DNA of 46,405 bases from an uncultured Eubacterium sp. (GCA_900547255.1 URGC01000003.1:1-46405), one strand, 5' to 3'; numbered from the stretch's first letter, positions 8,165-16,790 are shown. Notes: generated from the letters alone by a model not told the origin. Numbers and translations: made by a program.

Positions 8165-9304
8165 TTAATTATCCAAATCATATGCAACTCTCATCGCTAT
8201 ATAAAGAGCTGTACTCTCACTCGGCTTTCTTACATCATAGCCAGTTATCTCTTTTAATCTCGCAAGTCTGTATTGAATTGTATTCTTATGGACATACATC
8301 ATATCTGCCATCTTCTGGATAGAGCCTTCTGCCTTAAAAAATATATTAAGCAGGGCGATATATTCTTTTATCTCCTCCTCTGGACAGTCTTTGAACACTT
8401 TATCAATATACTCCTGCTTTGTATCAGCAGACACACAGCTAAGCAGTAATTCAAGATTTAGATTTTCATAGCACACAATAGGATAATTTTCGTCAGACGC
8501 AGTTCTCCATGCCCTGTGAGCCTGCAGATAAGCCTCATGCATATCGGTATCTGCACCATCTATTCCTATATTAAGCCTCATCTTCTCTTTGTCATATACA
8601 TAATCAGCCATCTGTTCTGCTATCTTTTCTAACTGCTGCGTTGGCATTCTGTCGACTAAAACAACCTGTCTTAATGCATTTCTAAAATGTATGGCATCTT
8701 CATATCTTTTAAGGAAAACATCTATGCAGTTTTCCATCTTCTGTATCTTTGACTGGCCTTCCTGCGTCTCCTTATAAGAATCAAGTTCATCAACGCTTGC
8801 GATTATAATTCTTCTTGGGCGGTTAATATCTATATTAATAGCATTGCCACGCTCCTCAAGCTCCTTATAATTGACATATCCAGACCTTATAAGCCATTCC
8901 TCCATAAGTGCATTCTTGACACGTTTATCCATCAACTGATGATATGTGTTCCTTCGCTCAAGCAAAAGAATCTCAGTCATCTTTTTTAAAAGTCTTCCCT
9001 GATTAATAACCTCATCATATGAGCCTGTAATTCCTACAACACCAACTATCTCACCATCCAGCTCAAGAGGCAGGTTAAGTCCTGTTCTTGCAGTCTCTGT
9101 AGCAATCTCATCGCTTATATAATACTCATCAAGCTTTTCTGTTATTATCTTATAGGCTCCCTCATGGAACTGTCCAATTCGCTCTTTATCACAGCTTGCA
9201 ATTATTATTCCTTTCTCATTCATAAGATTGATATTCTGTTTTACAAGCTTTGATATCTCATCTACAATGTTTTTTGCTGATGTTTTGGATATATGCATTG
9301 CCAT
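8165..9304 (-). CDS. CdaR-family transcriptional regulator (sugar diacid recognition)
   Basis: About 380 residues. The N-terminal putative sugar-diacid recognition domain (about 1-135) contains NLMNEKGIIIASCDKERIG and GLNLPLELDGEIVGVVGITG. A central GGDEF-like region follows, and the C-terminal PucR-type helix-turn-helix (about 320-375) reads MADMMYVHKNTIQYRLARLKEITGYD. This is the layout of E. coli CdaR, which activates glucarate, galactarate and glycerate genes. The start is the ATG at 9304, 10 bases after AGGAGG. The gene ends 233 bases before the permease start and reads the same way, so it is the likely local regulator. No promoter is evident between it and the tmRNA terminator, which ends only about 24 bases upstream. 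Confidence 0.88.
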   Translation of the reverse strand: MAMHISKTSAKNIVDEISKLVKQNINLMNEKGIIIASCDKERIGQFHEGAYKIITEKLDEYYISDEIATETARTGLNLPLELDGEIVGVVGITGSYDEVINQGRLLKKMTEILLLERRNTYHQLMDKRVKNALMEEWLIRSGYVNYKELEERGNAINIDINRPRRIIIASVDELDSYKETQEGQSKIQKMENCIDVFLKRYEDAIHFRNALRQVVLVDRMPTQQLEKIAEQMADYVYDKEKMRLNIGIDGADTDMHEAYLQAHRAWRTASDENYPIVCYENLNLELLLSCVSADTKQEYIDKVFKDCPEEEIKEYIALLNIFFKAEGSIQKMADMMYVHKNTIQYRLARLKEITGYDVRKPSESTALYIAMRVAYDLDN

Positions 9305-9327
9305 AGCCGTACAGCCTCCTCTCTGAA

Positions 9328-9365
9328 AAGAAAAAGGTTTACATGAACATGTCATGTAAACCTTT
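9328..9365 (-). terminator. Terminator of the tmRNA gene
   Basis: On the minus strand, a perfect 14-bp stem (9352-9365 with 9333-9346) with a 5-base loop is followed by TTCTTTTC. It starts 10 bases after the mature tmRNA end. Confidence 0.85.
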
Positions 9366-9374
9366 CATAGTAAG

Positions 9375-9711
9375 TGGACCTGGTGGGAGTCGAACCCACG
9401 TCCTAAAGCTCTTCCCCTGTTCTTCTACTATCATAGTCAGTTATTTGACATTCCCTCCAGCAGCCGGAAACTAACATCCTGATGCCTTTAGTAGCTTCAT
9501 AATACGCCCATGACCGCAAAGCTTAAGTCAAGTCGTTTCTCACATGTTCGAAGCCTGGGTCCTAAAGTGTGAGTGCTCTAGGTCAGACTGCTGTCACTAG
9601 GCAGCGTAAGCTAAATTTTCGTTAGCGTTTATATTTAAGTTTGCCATTTAACGCATCGCATGCGGATAGCTTCACCAGCTTCTAAACCCCAGTCGAAACC
9701 TTTACAAGCCC
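9375..9711 (-). ncRNA. ssrA: Transfer-messenger RNA (tmRNA)
   Basis: The RNA rescues stalled ribosomes and tags the incomplete protein for proteolysis. The 5' end shows GGGCTTG followed by TAAAGGTTTCGACTGGGG, and the 3' end shows the T arm GTGGGTTCGACTCCCAC and CAGGTCC. The two ends pair to make a 7-bp acceptor stem. The discriminator base is A, and CCA is not encoded (CTT follows), so it must be added enzymatically. The tag frame runs from GCA at 9644 to TAG at 9597 and encodes ANLNINANENLAYAA, ending in the expected hydrophobic AYAA degron. A promoter lies just upstream, and smpB, encoding its protein partner, is the preceding gene. Confidence 0.97.
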
Positions 9712-9721
9712 GTGTGATAGT

Positions 9722-9750
9722 ATACTATCATTAAAGATAGGCAAAGTCAA
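9722..9750 (-). promoter_or_regulatory. Sigma-A promoter of ssrA
   Basis: TTGACT (9745-9750) and TAGTAT (9722-9727), on the minus strand, are separated by exactly 17 bases. Transcription would start a few bases before the mature 5' end, leaving a short leader for RNase P. It lies just past the smpB stop codon. Confidence 0.8.
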
Positions 9751-9759
9751 CCAGTTTAA

Positions 9760-10233
9760 TCAGCCAAAATTCCTGATTTTGAAATCTTTCTGTGCCTCTC
9801 TTAACTGGTCTTTCTTCGCAATAGAATCTCTCTTGTCATAATTTTTCTTACCCTTGGCAAGACCTATCTCAATCTTTATCTTACCATTCTTAAGATATAC
9901 CTGCAATGGCACAATCGCATAGCCCTGCTGTGCAATCCCGGCAGCTAATTTATTAATCTCATTCTTATGAAGAAGTAACTTCTTAGGTCTCAATGGGTCT
10001 TTGTTGAATATATTTCCCTTCTCATATGGTGTTATATTCATGCCTATTATGAACACCTCGCCATTGATAATCTGGACATATGCTTCTTTAATGGAGCATT
10101 TGCCAAGTCTCATAGACTTAACCTCTGTTCCACATAACACAAGTCCAGCCTCATACTTATCTTCAATGAAATAATCAAAATAAGCTTTCTTATTATTAGC
10201 TATAAGCTTACTGCTCTTATTATCCTTAGCCAT
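9760..10233 (-). CDS. smpB: SsrA-binding protein SmpB
   Basis: The 157-residue protein binds tmRNA and delivers it to stalled ribosomes. Family motifs are present: NKKAYFDYFIEDKYEAGLVLCGTEVKSMR, the OB-fold core with GEVFIIGMNITPYEKGN, RPKKLLLHKNEI, and the basic C-terminal tail LAKGKKNYDKRDSIAKKDQ that enters the decoding site. Length is normal. It follows rnr by 32 bases and precedes ssrA, the usual Firmicutes arrangement. The start has GAGAGG upstream. Confidence 0.97.
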   Translation of the reverse strand: MAKDNKSSKLIANNKKAYFDYFIEDKYEAGLVLCGTEVKSMRLGKCSIKEAYVQIINGEVFIIGMNITPYEKGNIFNKDPLRPKKLLLHKNEINKLAAGIAQQGYAIVPLQVYLKNGKIKIEIGLAKGKKNYDKRDSIAKKDQLREAQKDFKIRNFG

Positions 10234-10265
10234 ACCAAACCTCTCTTTTAGATATATATGCAGAC

Positions 10266-12410
10266 TTACTTGTCATTATTATCTGCAATCTTAAAATCAA
10301 TAGTTCTTAATATTCTATCGGTACCTGAAACAACAATCTTTAACTTCTGTCCAAGCTTATAAGTTTTACCCGTTCTTTCATTAACCATCTCGTAGTGATT
10401 TTCGTCATATACATAATATCCATCGTTCATCTCGGATACACGTATCATGCCCTCAATTGTATTAGGAAGCTCAACATATATGCCCCAGCTTGTTATGCTT
10501 GATATAACGCCTTCATATATCTCACCGATATGCTTCTCCATGTATTCAACCATTTTAAGCTTATCTGTGTCTCTCTCAGCATCATCAGCCCTGCGCTCTG
10601 TCGTGCTTGTATGCTTTGCTGTCTCTGGAAGTATCTTATTATAGTGTGCAATTCTCTTATCCGAAAGTCCTCCATGAATATTCTCTTTGATTATTCTATG
10701 AATGAACAAATCAGGATATCTTCTTATAGGTGATGTGAAGTGGCAGTAATACTTGGCTGCCAGTCCAAAATGCCCTATGCAGTCAGTTGTATAGCTGGCT
10801 CTCTTCATTGAGCGGAGTGTAAGTCTTGCTATAAGATTCTCCTCATCACTGCCCTCTATCTTCGTCAGAAGCTTCTGAATCTCTTTAGGGTGCATATTCT
10901 CCCCAATTCTTATAGAATAGCCGAAATTATTAATAAATGCGCTTAATTTCTGCATTTTCTCCGGATCAGGATTCTCATGGCTTCTATATAAGAATGGCAG
11001 TTCCTGCCAGAAATACTCTGTTGCCACTGTCTCATTAGCGATAAGCATAAAATCCTCTATTATCCTTGTCGCTGTGTTACGCTCATATGGTCTTATATCT
11101 ACTGGATGACCTTTATCATCAAGCGTAATCTTAGTCTCAGGAAAGTCAAAATCTATAGAGCCTCTCTTATAACGCTTGCTTCTAAGAATCCATGCAAGCT
11201 TTTCCATTCTCTTAAAGAAATCGACAAAATCGCTGTATTCCTCAACTAACGCCTCATCGCCATCAAGAACCTTTTTGACATTCGTATAAGTCATACGCCT
11301 GTCAACATTGACAACTGTTTCACATATCTTAGATGATATGACATTACCCTTCTCGTCAATGTCCATAAGACAGCTAAGAGCAAGTCTGTCAACGCCCTGA
11401 TTAAGAGAACATATGCCATTAGAAAGCTTGTGTGGAAGCATAGGAATTACCCTGTCAACAAGATATACGCTTGTGCCACGCTCATATGCAGACTTGTCCA
11501 ATGGACTGTTTTCCTTAACATAATGGCTTACATCTGCTATATGGACACCAAGATGGTATATTCCATCACTCTCTGTCAGAGTTATGGCATCATCGAGGTC
11601 CTTGGCATCCTCTCCATCAATAGTTACCATCTGCCAGTCCCTGCAGTCAACTCTTCCCGCATAATCCTTGGAATCGACATGGTCTGGAATATTATCGAGA
11701 TATTTCATAACCTCGTCTGAAAATCCCATAGGAATATCATAAGATTTAATGACTGATAAAATATCTGTACCTGGGTCATTCACATGTCCTATTATCTCTG
11801 TAATACATCCTTCTGGATTCTTTTTGCCATTGCCATAATTAGATATATGGCATACAACTTTATGGCCTTCTACGGCTCCTAGAGACTTTTCCTTAGGTAT
11901 GAATATATCATATCCGATCTTGCCATTATCTGGAATTACAAATCCATAATTGCGGCTCTCCTGATATGTTCCGACAACATCTGTTATCTGATGTTCGAGA
12001 ATTGCAACAATCTTACCCTCACATCTTTTATCACCGTTTTTCTGCTTTGTAACTGCGACTTTAACTTTATCCATGTGAAATGCGCCATTGGTATCTGATT
12101 CTTTCACAAAGATATCATCATCTCTTCCCTCAACTGAAACGAAACCAAATCCGCGCTTAGTTGTCTCAAACACACCGACAAGTGCTGTATTCTCCGGCTT
12201 GCCATACTTTCCTTTCTTGGAAACTCCTATCGTTCCATCAGCCACAAGACTGTCAAGTACTTCCTGAAGCTCATGTCTTCTGTCTTTAGGAATCTGTAAA
12301 AGAATCGCCAGCTCCTTAGTCTTCATAGGAACATACAGCTCGTTATGAGTTATCAGATCAGTCAGTAATTTTCTTCTATTTTCAAATTCAGCATCAAATT
12401 TTGAAGCCAT
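10266..12410 (-). CDS. rnr: Ribonuclease R, 3'-5' exoribonuclease
   Basis: The 714-residue protein has the full RNase R domain order: an N-terminal helix-turn-helix (about 8-65), two cold-shock OB domains (about 75-210), the RNB catalytic domain (about 250-575), and a C-terminal S1 domain (about 625-705, GEIYEGVISSITSWGIYVELP). The metal-binding acidic cluster in GEDAKDLDDAI (266-276) is intact. It degrades structured RNA and, with SmpB-tmRNA, clears non-stop mRNA, so its place next to smpB and ssrA makes functional sense. The start lies after GGAGGAAGG. A hairpin separates it from secG, with little room for a separate promoter. Confidence 0.96.
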   Translation of the reverse strand: MASKFDAEFENRRKLLTDLITHNELYVPMKTKELAILLQIPKDRRHELQEVLDSLVADGTIGVSKKGKYGKPENTALVGVFETTKRGFGFVSVEGRDDDIFVKESDTNGAFHMDKVKVAVTKQKNGDKRCEGKIVAILEHQITDVVGTYQESRNYGFVIPDNGKIGYDIFIPKEKSLGAVEGHKVVCHISNYGNGKKNPEGCITEIIGHVNDPGTDILSVIKSYDIPMGFSDEVMKYLDNIPDHVDSKDYAGRVDCRDWQMVTIDGEDAKDLDDAITLTESDGIYHLGVHIADVSHYVKENSPLDKSAYERGTSVYLVDRVIPMLPHKLSNGICSLNQGVDRLALSCLMDIDEKGNVISSKICETVVNVDRRMTYTNVKKVLDGDEALVEEYSDFVDFFKRMEKLAWILRSKRYKRGSIDFDFPETKITLDDKGHPVDIRPYERNTATRIIEDFMLIANETVATEYFWQELPFLYRSHENPDPEKMQKLSAFINNFGYSIRIGENMHPKEIQKLLTKIEGSDEENLIARLTLRSMKRASYTTDCIGHFGLAAKYYCHFTSPIRRYPDLFIHRIIKENIHGGLSDKRIAHYNKILPETAKHTSTTERRADDAERDTDKLKMVEYMEKHIGEIYEGVISSITSWGIYVELPNTIEGMIRVSEMNDGYYVYDENHYEMVNERTGKTYKLGQKLKIVVSGTDRILRTIDFKIADNNDK

Positions 12411-12429
12411 ATATTCCTTCCTCCAATTA

Positions 12430-12464
12430 ATAAAGCACTCTTAAGTATTTCCTTAAGAGTGCTT
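12430..12464 (-). terminator. Hairpin after secG
   Basis: A perfect 13-bp inverted repeat, AAGCACTCTTAAG and its complement (12433-12445 with 12452-12464), with a 6-base loop, starts 9 bases after the secG stop. The following T-run is weak (TTTATTAATT), so partial read-through into rnr is likely. Confidence 0.6.
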
Positions 12465-12472
12465 CATATACA

Positions 12473-12730
12473 TTAAAAATTAATATTAAGTACTGCTGCA
12501 ATAACAAAGAAAAGTACAACACATATTCTTGTTATCTTAACAAGCTTGCCTTCCATTGAACGACCCTTGTTCTTGCCCCAGTATGTATCAGCAGCTCCGC
12601 TAATAGCACCTGAAAGACCTTTCTGCTTGCTTTCCTGCATAAGAACAACAACAGTAATAACAATTGATATTAATATAAATATACCCATAAGGATTATTCT
12701 GATAGTATCAGCTACAGACATTCCAAACAT
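12473..12730 (-). CDS. secG: Protein translocase subunit SecG
   Basis: The 85-residue membrane protein belongs to the SecYEG channel. Two transmembrane helices flank the conserved loop LMQESKQKGLSGAISGAADTYWG, and a second hydrophobic helix closes the protein (ITRICVVLFFVIAAVLNI). The start is the ATG at 12730, 5 bases after GGAG; an in-frame upstream TTG has no binding site and would give an unusual N-terminus. In Firmicutes secG usually sits between glycolytic genes and rnr/smpB, as here. It has its own strong promoter. Confidence 0.93.
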   Translation of the reverse strand: MFGMSVADTIRIILMGIFILISIVITVVVLMQESKQKGLSGAISGAADTYWGKNKGRSMEGKLVKITRICVVLFFVIAAVLNINF

Positions 12731-12778
12731 AAATACTCCATTCCGCTTGTACAAGCTAATTAATCACACAATGAAATG

Positions 12779-12807
12779 ATTATAACATCATTCAAATAAT
12801 ATTTCAA
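12779..12807 (-). promoter_or_regulatory. Sigma-A promoter of secG-rnr-smpB
   Basis: TTGAAA (12802-12807), a 17-base spacer and a perfect TATAAT (12779-12784) with a TG extension, on the minus strand. This is one of the best promoter matches in the window. Confidence 0.8.
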
Positions 12808-12814
12808 CTAGAAA

Positions 12815-14356
12815 TTATTTTTTAATAAGTAATGACTGTCCTGTCATCTCTGCTGGCTTGTCCATTCCCATAATATCAATAAGTGTTGGAACTATATCGC
12901 ATAACTTACCATCTTCCTTTAATGTGTATGCCTCATCATAGTTAACAAGGATAAATGGAACTGGATTAGTTGTATGTGCTGTGAATGGCTCACCTGTCTT
13001 ATAATCAATAAGCATCTCAGCATTACCGTGGTCAGCACATATGAACATAACACCATCAACTTCCTTAACAGCCTCAACAGCCTTGCCTACGCACTCATCA
13101 ACTGTCTCAACAGCCTTAACTACTGCATCAATAACACCCGTATGTCCAACCATATCTGGGTTAGCAAAGTTGATTATTATAACATCATACTTGTCTGAAC
13201 GGATAGCTGCACATAACTTGTCACATACCTCTGGTGCGCTCATCTCTGGCTGTAAATCATAAGTTGCAACCTTTGGTGACTTAACAAGTATTCTGTCCTC
13301 TCCCTTGTTAGGCTCCTCTACACCACCATTAAAGAAGAATGTAACATGTGCATACTTCTCTGTCTCAGCAATTCTTGCCTGTGTCATGTTGTTAGCAGCA
13401 AGTAATTCACCGAATGTGTTAGTAATCTTTTCTTTCTTAAATGCTACATATTTGTTAGGGATTGTAACATCATAGTCTGTAAAGCATACATAATGAACTT
13501 TCTTTCTTGCACCTCTGTCAAATCCAGTAAATTCATCATCACAGAAACATCTTGTAATCTCTCTTGCTCTGTCTGGTCTGAAGTTAAAGCAGATAACTGA
13601 GTCACCATCTTTGATTGTAGCAATAGCCTTGCCATCCTTGGCAACAACTGTTGGCTCAACGAACTCATCTGTCTTGCCAGCCTCGTAAGATGCCTTAATT
13701 GCACAGTTAGCGCAGGCTGCCTGATTGCCCTCACCCTCTGTCATTGCCCTATAAGCCTTCTCAACTCTGTCCCATCTGTTATCTCTGTCCATTGCATAGT
13801 AACGTCCCATGATAGATGCAATCTTACCAACGCCAATCTCATCCATCTTGTCATATAACTTAGCAATAAATTCCTTACCACCATCTGGTGCTGTATCTCT
13901 TCCATCCATGAATCCATGTACATATACATTTTCAAGACCATTCTTCTTAGCAAGCTCAAGAAGCGCAAATAAATGTGTTATATGGCTGTGTACACCACCA
14001 TCTGATAAAAGTCCATAGAGATGAAGGTCTGAATTATTCTTCTTGCAGTTCTCTATAGCTCCTAATAATTCTTTATTCTCAAAGAAATCACCATCTTCTA
14101 TTGATTTAGTAATTCTTGTAAGCTCCTGATATACAATTCTTCCTGCACCCATGTTAAGATGTCCAACCTCTGAGTTACCCATCTGTCCATCTGGAAGGCC
14201 TACTGCTAATCCACTTGCATATCCCTTAACATAAGGATATTCTGCCATAAGCTTATCCATAACCGGAGTGTTGGCTAATGCGATACCATTGCCCTCCTTC
14301 TTATCATTCAAACCATATCCATCAAGAATCATTAAAACAACTGGTTTCTTTCTCAT
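12815..14356 (-). CDS. gpmI: 2,3-bisphosphoglycerate-independent phosphoglycerate mutase
   Basis: The 513-residue Mn-dependent enzyme interconverts 3- and 2-phosphoglycerate in the cytoplasm. It shows LMILDGYGLND at the N-terminus, catalytic Ser62 in GQMGNSEVGHLNMGAGR, HGFMDGRDTAPDGG, MGRYYAMDRDNRW, and the C-terminal metal site NFANPDMVGHTG and ADHGNAE. Length is the family norm. It has its own promoter and lies downstream of tpiA, separated by a terminator. The start follows AAGGAG. Confidence 0.97.
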   Translation of the reverse strand: MRKKPVVLMILDGYGLNDKKEGNGIALANTPVMDKLMAEYPYVKGYASGLAVGLPDGQMGNSEVGHLNMGAGRIVYQELTRITKSIEDGDFFENKELLGAIENCKKNNSDLHLYGLLSDGGVHSHITHLFALLELAKKNGLENVYVHGFMDGRDTAPDGGKEFIAKLYDKMDEIGVGKIASIMGRYYAMDRDNRWDRVEKAYRAMTEGEGNQAACANCAIKASYEAGKTDEFVEPTVVAKDGKAIATIKDGDSVICFNFRPDRAREITRCFCDDEFTGFDRGARKKVHYVCFTDYDVTIPNKYVAFKKEKITNTFGELLAANNMTQARIAETEKYAHVTFFFNGGVEEPNKGEDRILVKSPKVATYDLQPEMSAPEVCDKLCAAIRSDKYDVIIINFANPDMVGHTGVIDAVVKAVETVDECVGKAVEAVKEVDGVMFICADHGNAEMLIDYKTGEPFTAHTTNPVPFILVNYDEAYTLKEDGKLCDIVPTLIDIMGMDKPAEMTGQSLLIKK

Positions 14357-14408
14357 TGTAATTCTCCTTAACTAAAACTATATAATAATATTTCCAAAAA
14401 TCAGTGAA

Positions 14409-14437
14409 ATAATACCACATTTCAGCCTTGTTGTAAA
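14409..14437 (-). promoter_or_regulatory. Sigma-A promoter of gpmI
   Basis: TTTACA (14432-14437), a 17-base spacer and TATTAT (14409-14414), on the minus strand, about 50 bases before the start codon and immediately after the tpiA terminator. Confidence 0.7.
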
Positions 14438-14450
14438 GTTAACAAAGCAT

Positions 14451-14491
14451 TAAAAAAGCTGTTATATCCAACAATATGAATATAACAGCTT
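14451..14491 (-). terminator. Terminator of tpiA
   Basis: On the minus strand, a stem of about 11 bp (AAGCTGTTATA arms, 14481-14491 with 14457-14467) with a loop of about 13 bases is followed by a T-run (14452-14457). Confidence 0.8.
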
Positions 14492-14508
14492 AAATTCGCA
14501 ATAAATAT

Positions 14509-15264
14509 CTAGTTGTTCTTGAGACAGTTGACAATCTCTGCGAACTCAGGCTTGAGGCTGGCTCCTCCCACAAGTCCACCATCAATATCAGGCTGCGCAA
14601 ATAATGCTGGAGCATTCTTGGCACATACGCTTCCGCCATAAAGGACTCTTATCTTGTCTGATACTACTGAACCATATATATCTCTTATAAAGCCTCTGAT
14701 AGCCTTGCAAACTTCCTGAGCCTGTTCTGTAGTTGCCACCTTGCCTGTTCCTATAGCCCATATAGGTTCGTATGCGATAACACTCTTGATTGCCTTTTCT
14801 GGTGGTATATGCTTAAAAGCGTTATTAATCTGTCTTCTTATAAAATCTAATGTAACACCATCTTCTCTCTGTCCGAGTGTCTCACCACAGCAAAGAATTG
14901 GAATAAGATCGTGTTCAAATACTTTCTTAAGCTTTTTGTTAATTACATCATCATTCTCGTTGAAGTACTGTCTTCTCTCTGAATGACCGATAATAACATA
15001 CTTGACACCTGCATCAACAAGCATCTCTGGAGATAACTCCCCTGTGTACGCCCCCTTCTCCTCATAAAATACATTCTCAGCACCAACTTCTATGTTAGTG
15101 TCCCTAACCTCATTAACAACCGGTACAATATCTATAGCTGGAACACAGAATAAAACATCCACATCCTTATTATCTACCAGAAGCTTTAACTCATTGACAA
15201 GCTTCACTGCCTGACTAGGTGTCATATTCATCTTCCAGTTACCGGCAACTAATTTTCTACGCAT
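14509..15264 (-). CDS. tpiA: Triosephosphate isomerase
   Basis: The 251-residue TIM-barrel enzyme interconverts dihydroxyacetone phosphate and glyceraldehyde 3-phosphate. Catalytic residues are visible: Asn9-Lys11 in AGNWKMN, His94 in IIGHSERR, and Glu166 in AYEPIWAIGTG. The phosphate-binding YGGSV and GLVGGASL loops close the barrel. The start is the ATG at 15264, 9 bases after GAGG; the upstream in-frame ATG would add seven residues unusual for the family. Confidence 0.97.
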   Translation of the reverse strand: MRRKLVAGNWKMNMTPSQAVKLVNELKLLVDNKDVDVLFCVPAIDIVPVVNEVRDTNIEVGAENVFYEEKGAYTGELSPEMLVDAGVKYVIIGHSERRQYFNENDDVINKKLKKVFEHDLIPILCCGETLGQREDGVTLDFIRRQINNAFKHIPPEKAIKSVIAYEPIWAIGTGKVATTEQAQEVCKAIRGFIRDIYGSVVSDKIRVLYGGSVCAKNAPALFAQPDIDGGLVGGASLKPEFAEIVNCLKNN

Positions 15265-15316
15265 TATGTATACCTCGTTTTTCATAATATTAAATCCACG
15301 CTTTTAGATTGTTAAT

Positions 15317-15325
15317 ATTATAACA
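15317..15325 (-). promoter_or_regulatory. Extended -10 promoter of tpiA
   Basis: The minus strand reads TGTTATAAT about 53 bases before the tpiA start. The -35 is poor. The region 15326-15433 upstream is AT-rich with no other clear signal. Confidence 0.55.
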
Positions 15326-15433
15326 CATTCAATTTTGAAATGCTATATTATTTTACAAATTTAACTATTTAATAATTAATGTCCGTATATATGCATTTTA
15401 AGAGCTAAAAAAACTGTTAATTTAAACAAGCAC

Positions 15434-15471
15434 AAAAACAGCATGAATACTAAGATAATATTCATGCTGTT
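15434..15471 (-). terminator. Terminator of pgk
   Basis: On the minus strand, a perfect 13-bp stem AACAGCATGAATA / TATTCATGCTGTT (15459-15471 with 15437-15449) with a 9-base loop runs into a T-run (15434-15438). Confidence 0.85.
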
Positions 15472-15507
15472 CTAAATATATTACATTTATGTCAGTCTTT
15501 ATTGATA

Positions 15508-16701
15508 TTATTTATCGTTAGCTGCTGCAACACCTGGAAGCTCCTTACCTTCAAGGAACTCAAGTGATGCTCCACCACCTGTTGAGATATGTGTCATCTT
15601 ATCGCCAAAGCCAAGATTGTTAACAGCGGCTGCTGAATCACCACCACCGATAATTGTTGTAGCATCCTTAAGCTGGGCAAGTTCTTCTGCAACTGCGATT
15701 GTACCAGCAGCGAAGTTATCGAACTCGAATACGCCCATTGGTCCATTCCATACTACTGTCTTAGCATCTGCAAGTGCTTCCTTGTAAAGCTCTCTTGTCT
15801 TAGGTCCGATATCCATACCCATATCATCATCTTCCTGATGACCTGCCTCTACAACATGGAAAGGTGTATCATTCTTAAATTCTTTTGTTACAACTGTATC
15901 GATAGGAATAAGCATCTTAACGCCCTTTGCTTCTGCCTTTTCCATCATCTCCTTAGCGTAATCAAGGTAATCATCCTCTACTAATGACTTACCAACTTTA
16001 CCACCATGAGCCTTCTGGAATGTATAAGACATACCGCCACCAATGATAAGTGTATCAACCTTATCAAGAAGGTTGTTGATAACTGAAATCTTTGATGAAA
16101 CCTTAGAACCACCAAGGATAGCTACGAATGGTCTTACTGGATTGTTAACTGCATTGCCAAGGAAATCAATCTCCTTCTGCATAAGGTAGCCAACAACTGC
16201 TGTGTCAACATACTTTGTAACACCTACATTAGAGCAGTGTGCTCTGTGAGCTGTACCGAATGCATCATTAACAAATACATCACATATAGAAGCAAGGTCC
16301 TTAGAGAATGCCTCACCGTTCTTTGTCTCTTCAGCACGGAAACGTGTATTCTCAAGGAGAATAACATCACCGTTGTTCATAGCTGCAACTGCTGCTCTTG
16401 CATTGTCGCCTACTACTGTATCATCAGCAGCAAACTTAACTTCCTGTCCAAGAAGCTCTGATAATCTCTTAGCAACTGGTGCAAGTGAGAAGCTTTCATC
16501 TGGTCCCTTTGGCTTGCCAAGATGTGAGCAAAGGATAACCTTACCACCATCACTGATAAGCTTCTTAATTGTAGGGAGTGCTGCAACAAGACGTGTCTCG
16601 TCTGTTATTCTGTCACCATCTAATGGAACATTAAAATCACATCTGCAAAGTACTCTTTTACCATTAACATTAATATCATCTACAGATTTCTTATTAAGCA
16701 T
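15508..16701 (-). CDS. pgk: Phosphoglycerate kinase
   Basis: The 397-residue enzyme transfers phosphate from 1,3-bisphosphoglycerate to ADP. It shows the N-terminal substrate domain signature RVLCRCDFNVPLDG, the SHLGKPKG block, NDAFGTAHRAHCSN, the hinge, VAILGGSKVSSKI, and the C-terminal nucleotide domain with WNGPMGVFE and GGGDSAAAV. Length is normal. The start follows GGAGGAAAAG. Only about 30 bases separate it from the hairpin after gap, so it has no room for its own promoter and probably depends on read-through from gap. Confidence 0.97.
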   Translation of the reverse strand: MLNKKSVDDINVNGKRVLCRCDFNVPLDGDRITDETRLVAALPTIKKLISDGGKVILCSHLGKPKGPDESFSLAPVAKRLSELLGQEVKFAADDTVVGDNARAAVAAMNNGDVILLENTRFRAEETKNGEAFSKDLASICDVFVNDAFGTAHRAHCSNVGVTKYVDTAVVGYLMQKEIDFLGNAVNNPVRPFVAILGGSKVSSKISVINNLLDKVDTLIIGGGMSYTFQKAHGGKVGKSLVEDDYLDYAKEMMEKAEAKGVKMLIPIDTVVTKEFKNDTPFHVVEAGHQEDDDMGMDIGPKTRELYKEALADAKTVVWNGPMGVFEFDNFAAGTIAVAEELAQLKDATTIIGGGDSAAAVNNLGFGDKMTHISTGGGASLEFLEGKELPGVAAANDK

Positions 16702-16724
16702 ATTACTTTTCCTCCAATATCTTT

Positions 16725-16764
16725 AAAAAATACCAGAGAATATTATTAATCATATTCTCTGGTA
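16725..16764 (-). terminator. Intercistronic hairpin between gap and pgk
   Basis: A perfect 13-bp stem TACCAGAGAATAT / ATATTCTCTGGTA (16731-16743 with 16752-16764) has an 8-base loop and on the minus strand runs into TTTTTT (16725-16730). It has terminator form but lies just upstream of the pgk ribosome binding site, so it may be a leaky terminator or an mRNA 3'-end stabiliser. Confidence 0.75.
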
Positions 16765-16790
16765 ATAATCATACTATAATCAAGACTAGA

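Noticed and set aside
7859..8257. Plus-strand frame spanning the permease promoter
   Set aside because: It runs across the promoter, palindromes and the ends of two minus-strand genes, with a composition typical of chance AT-rich frames.
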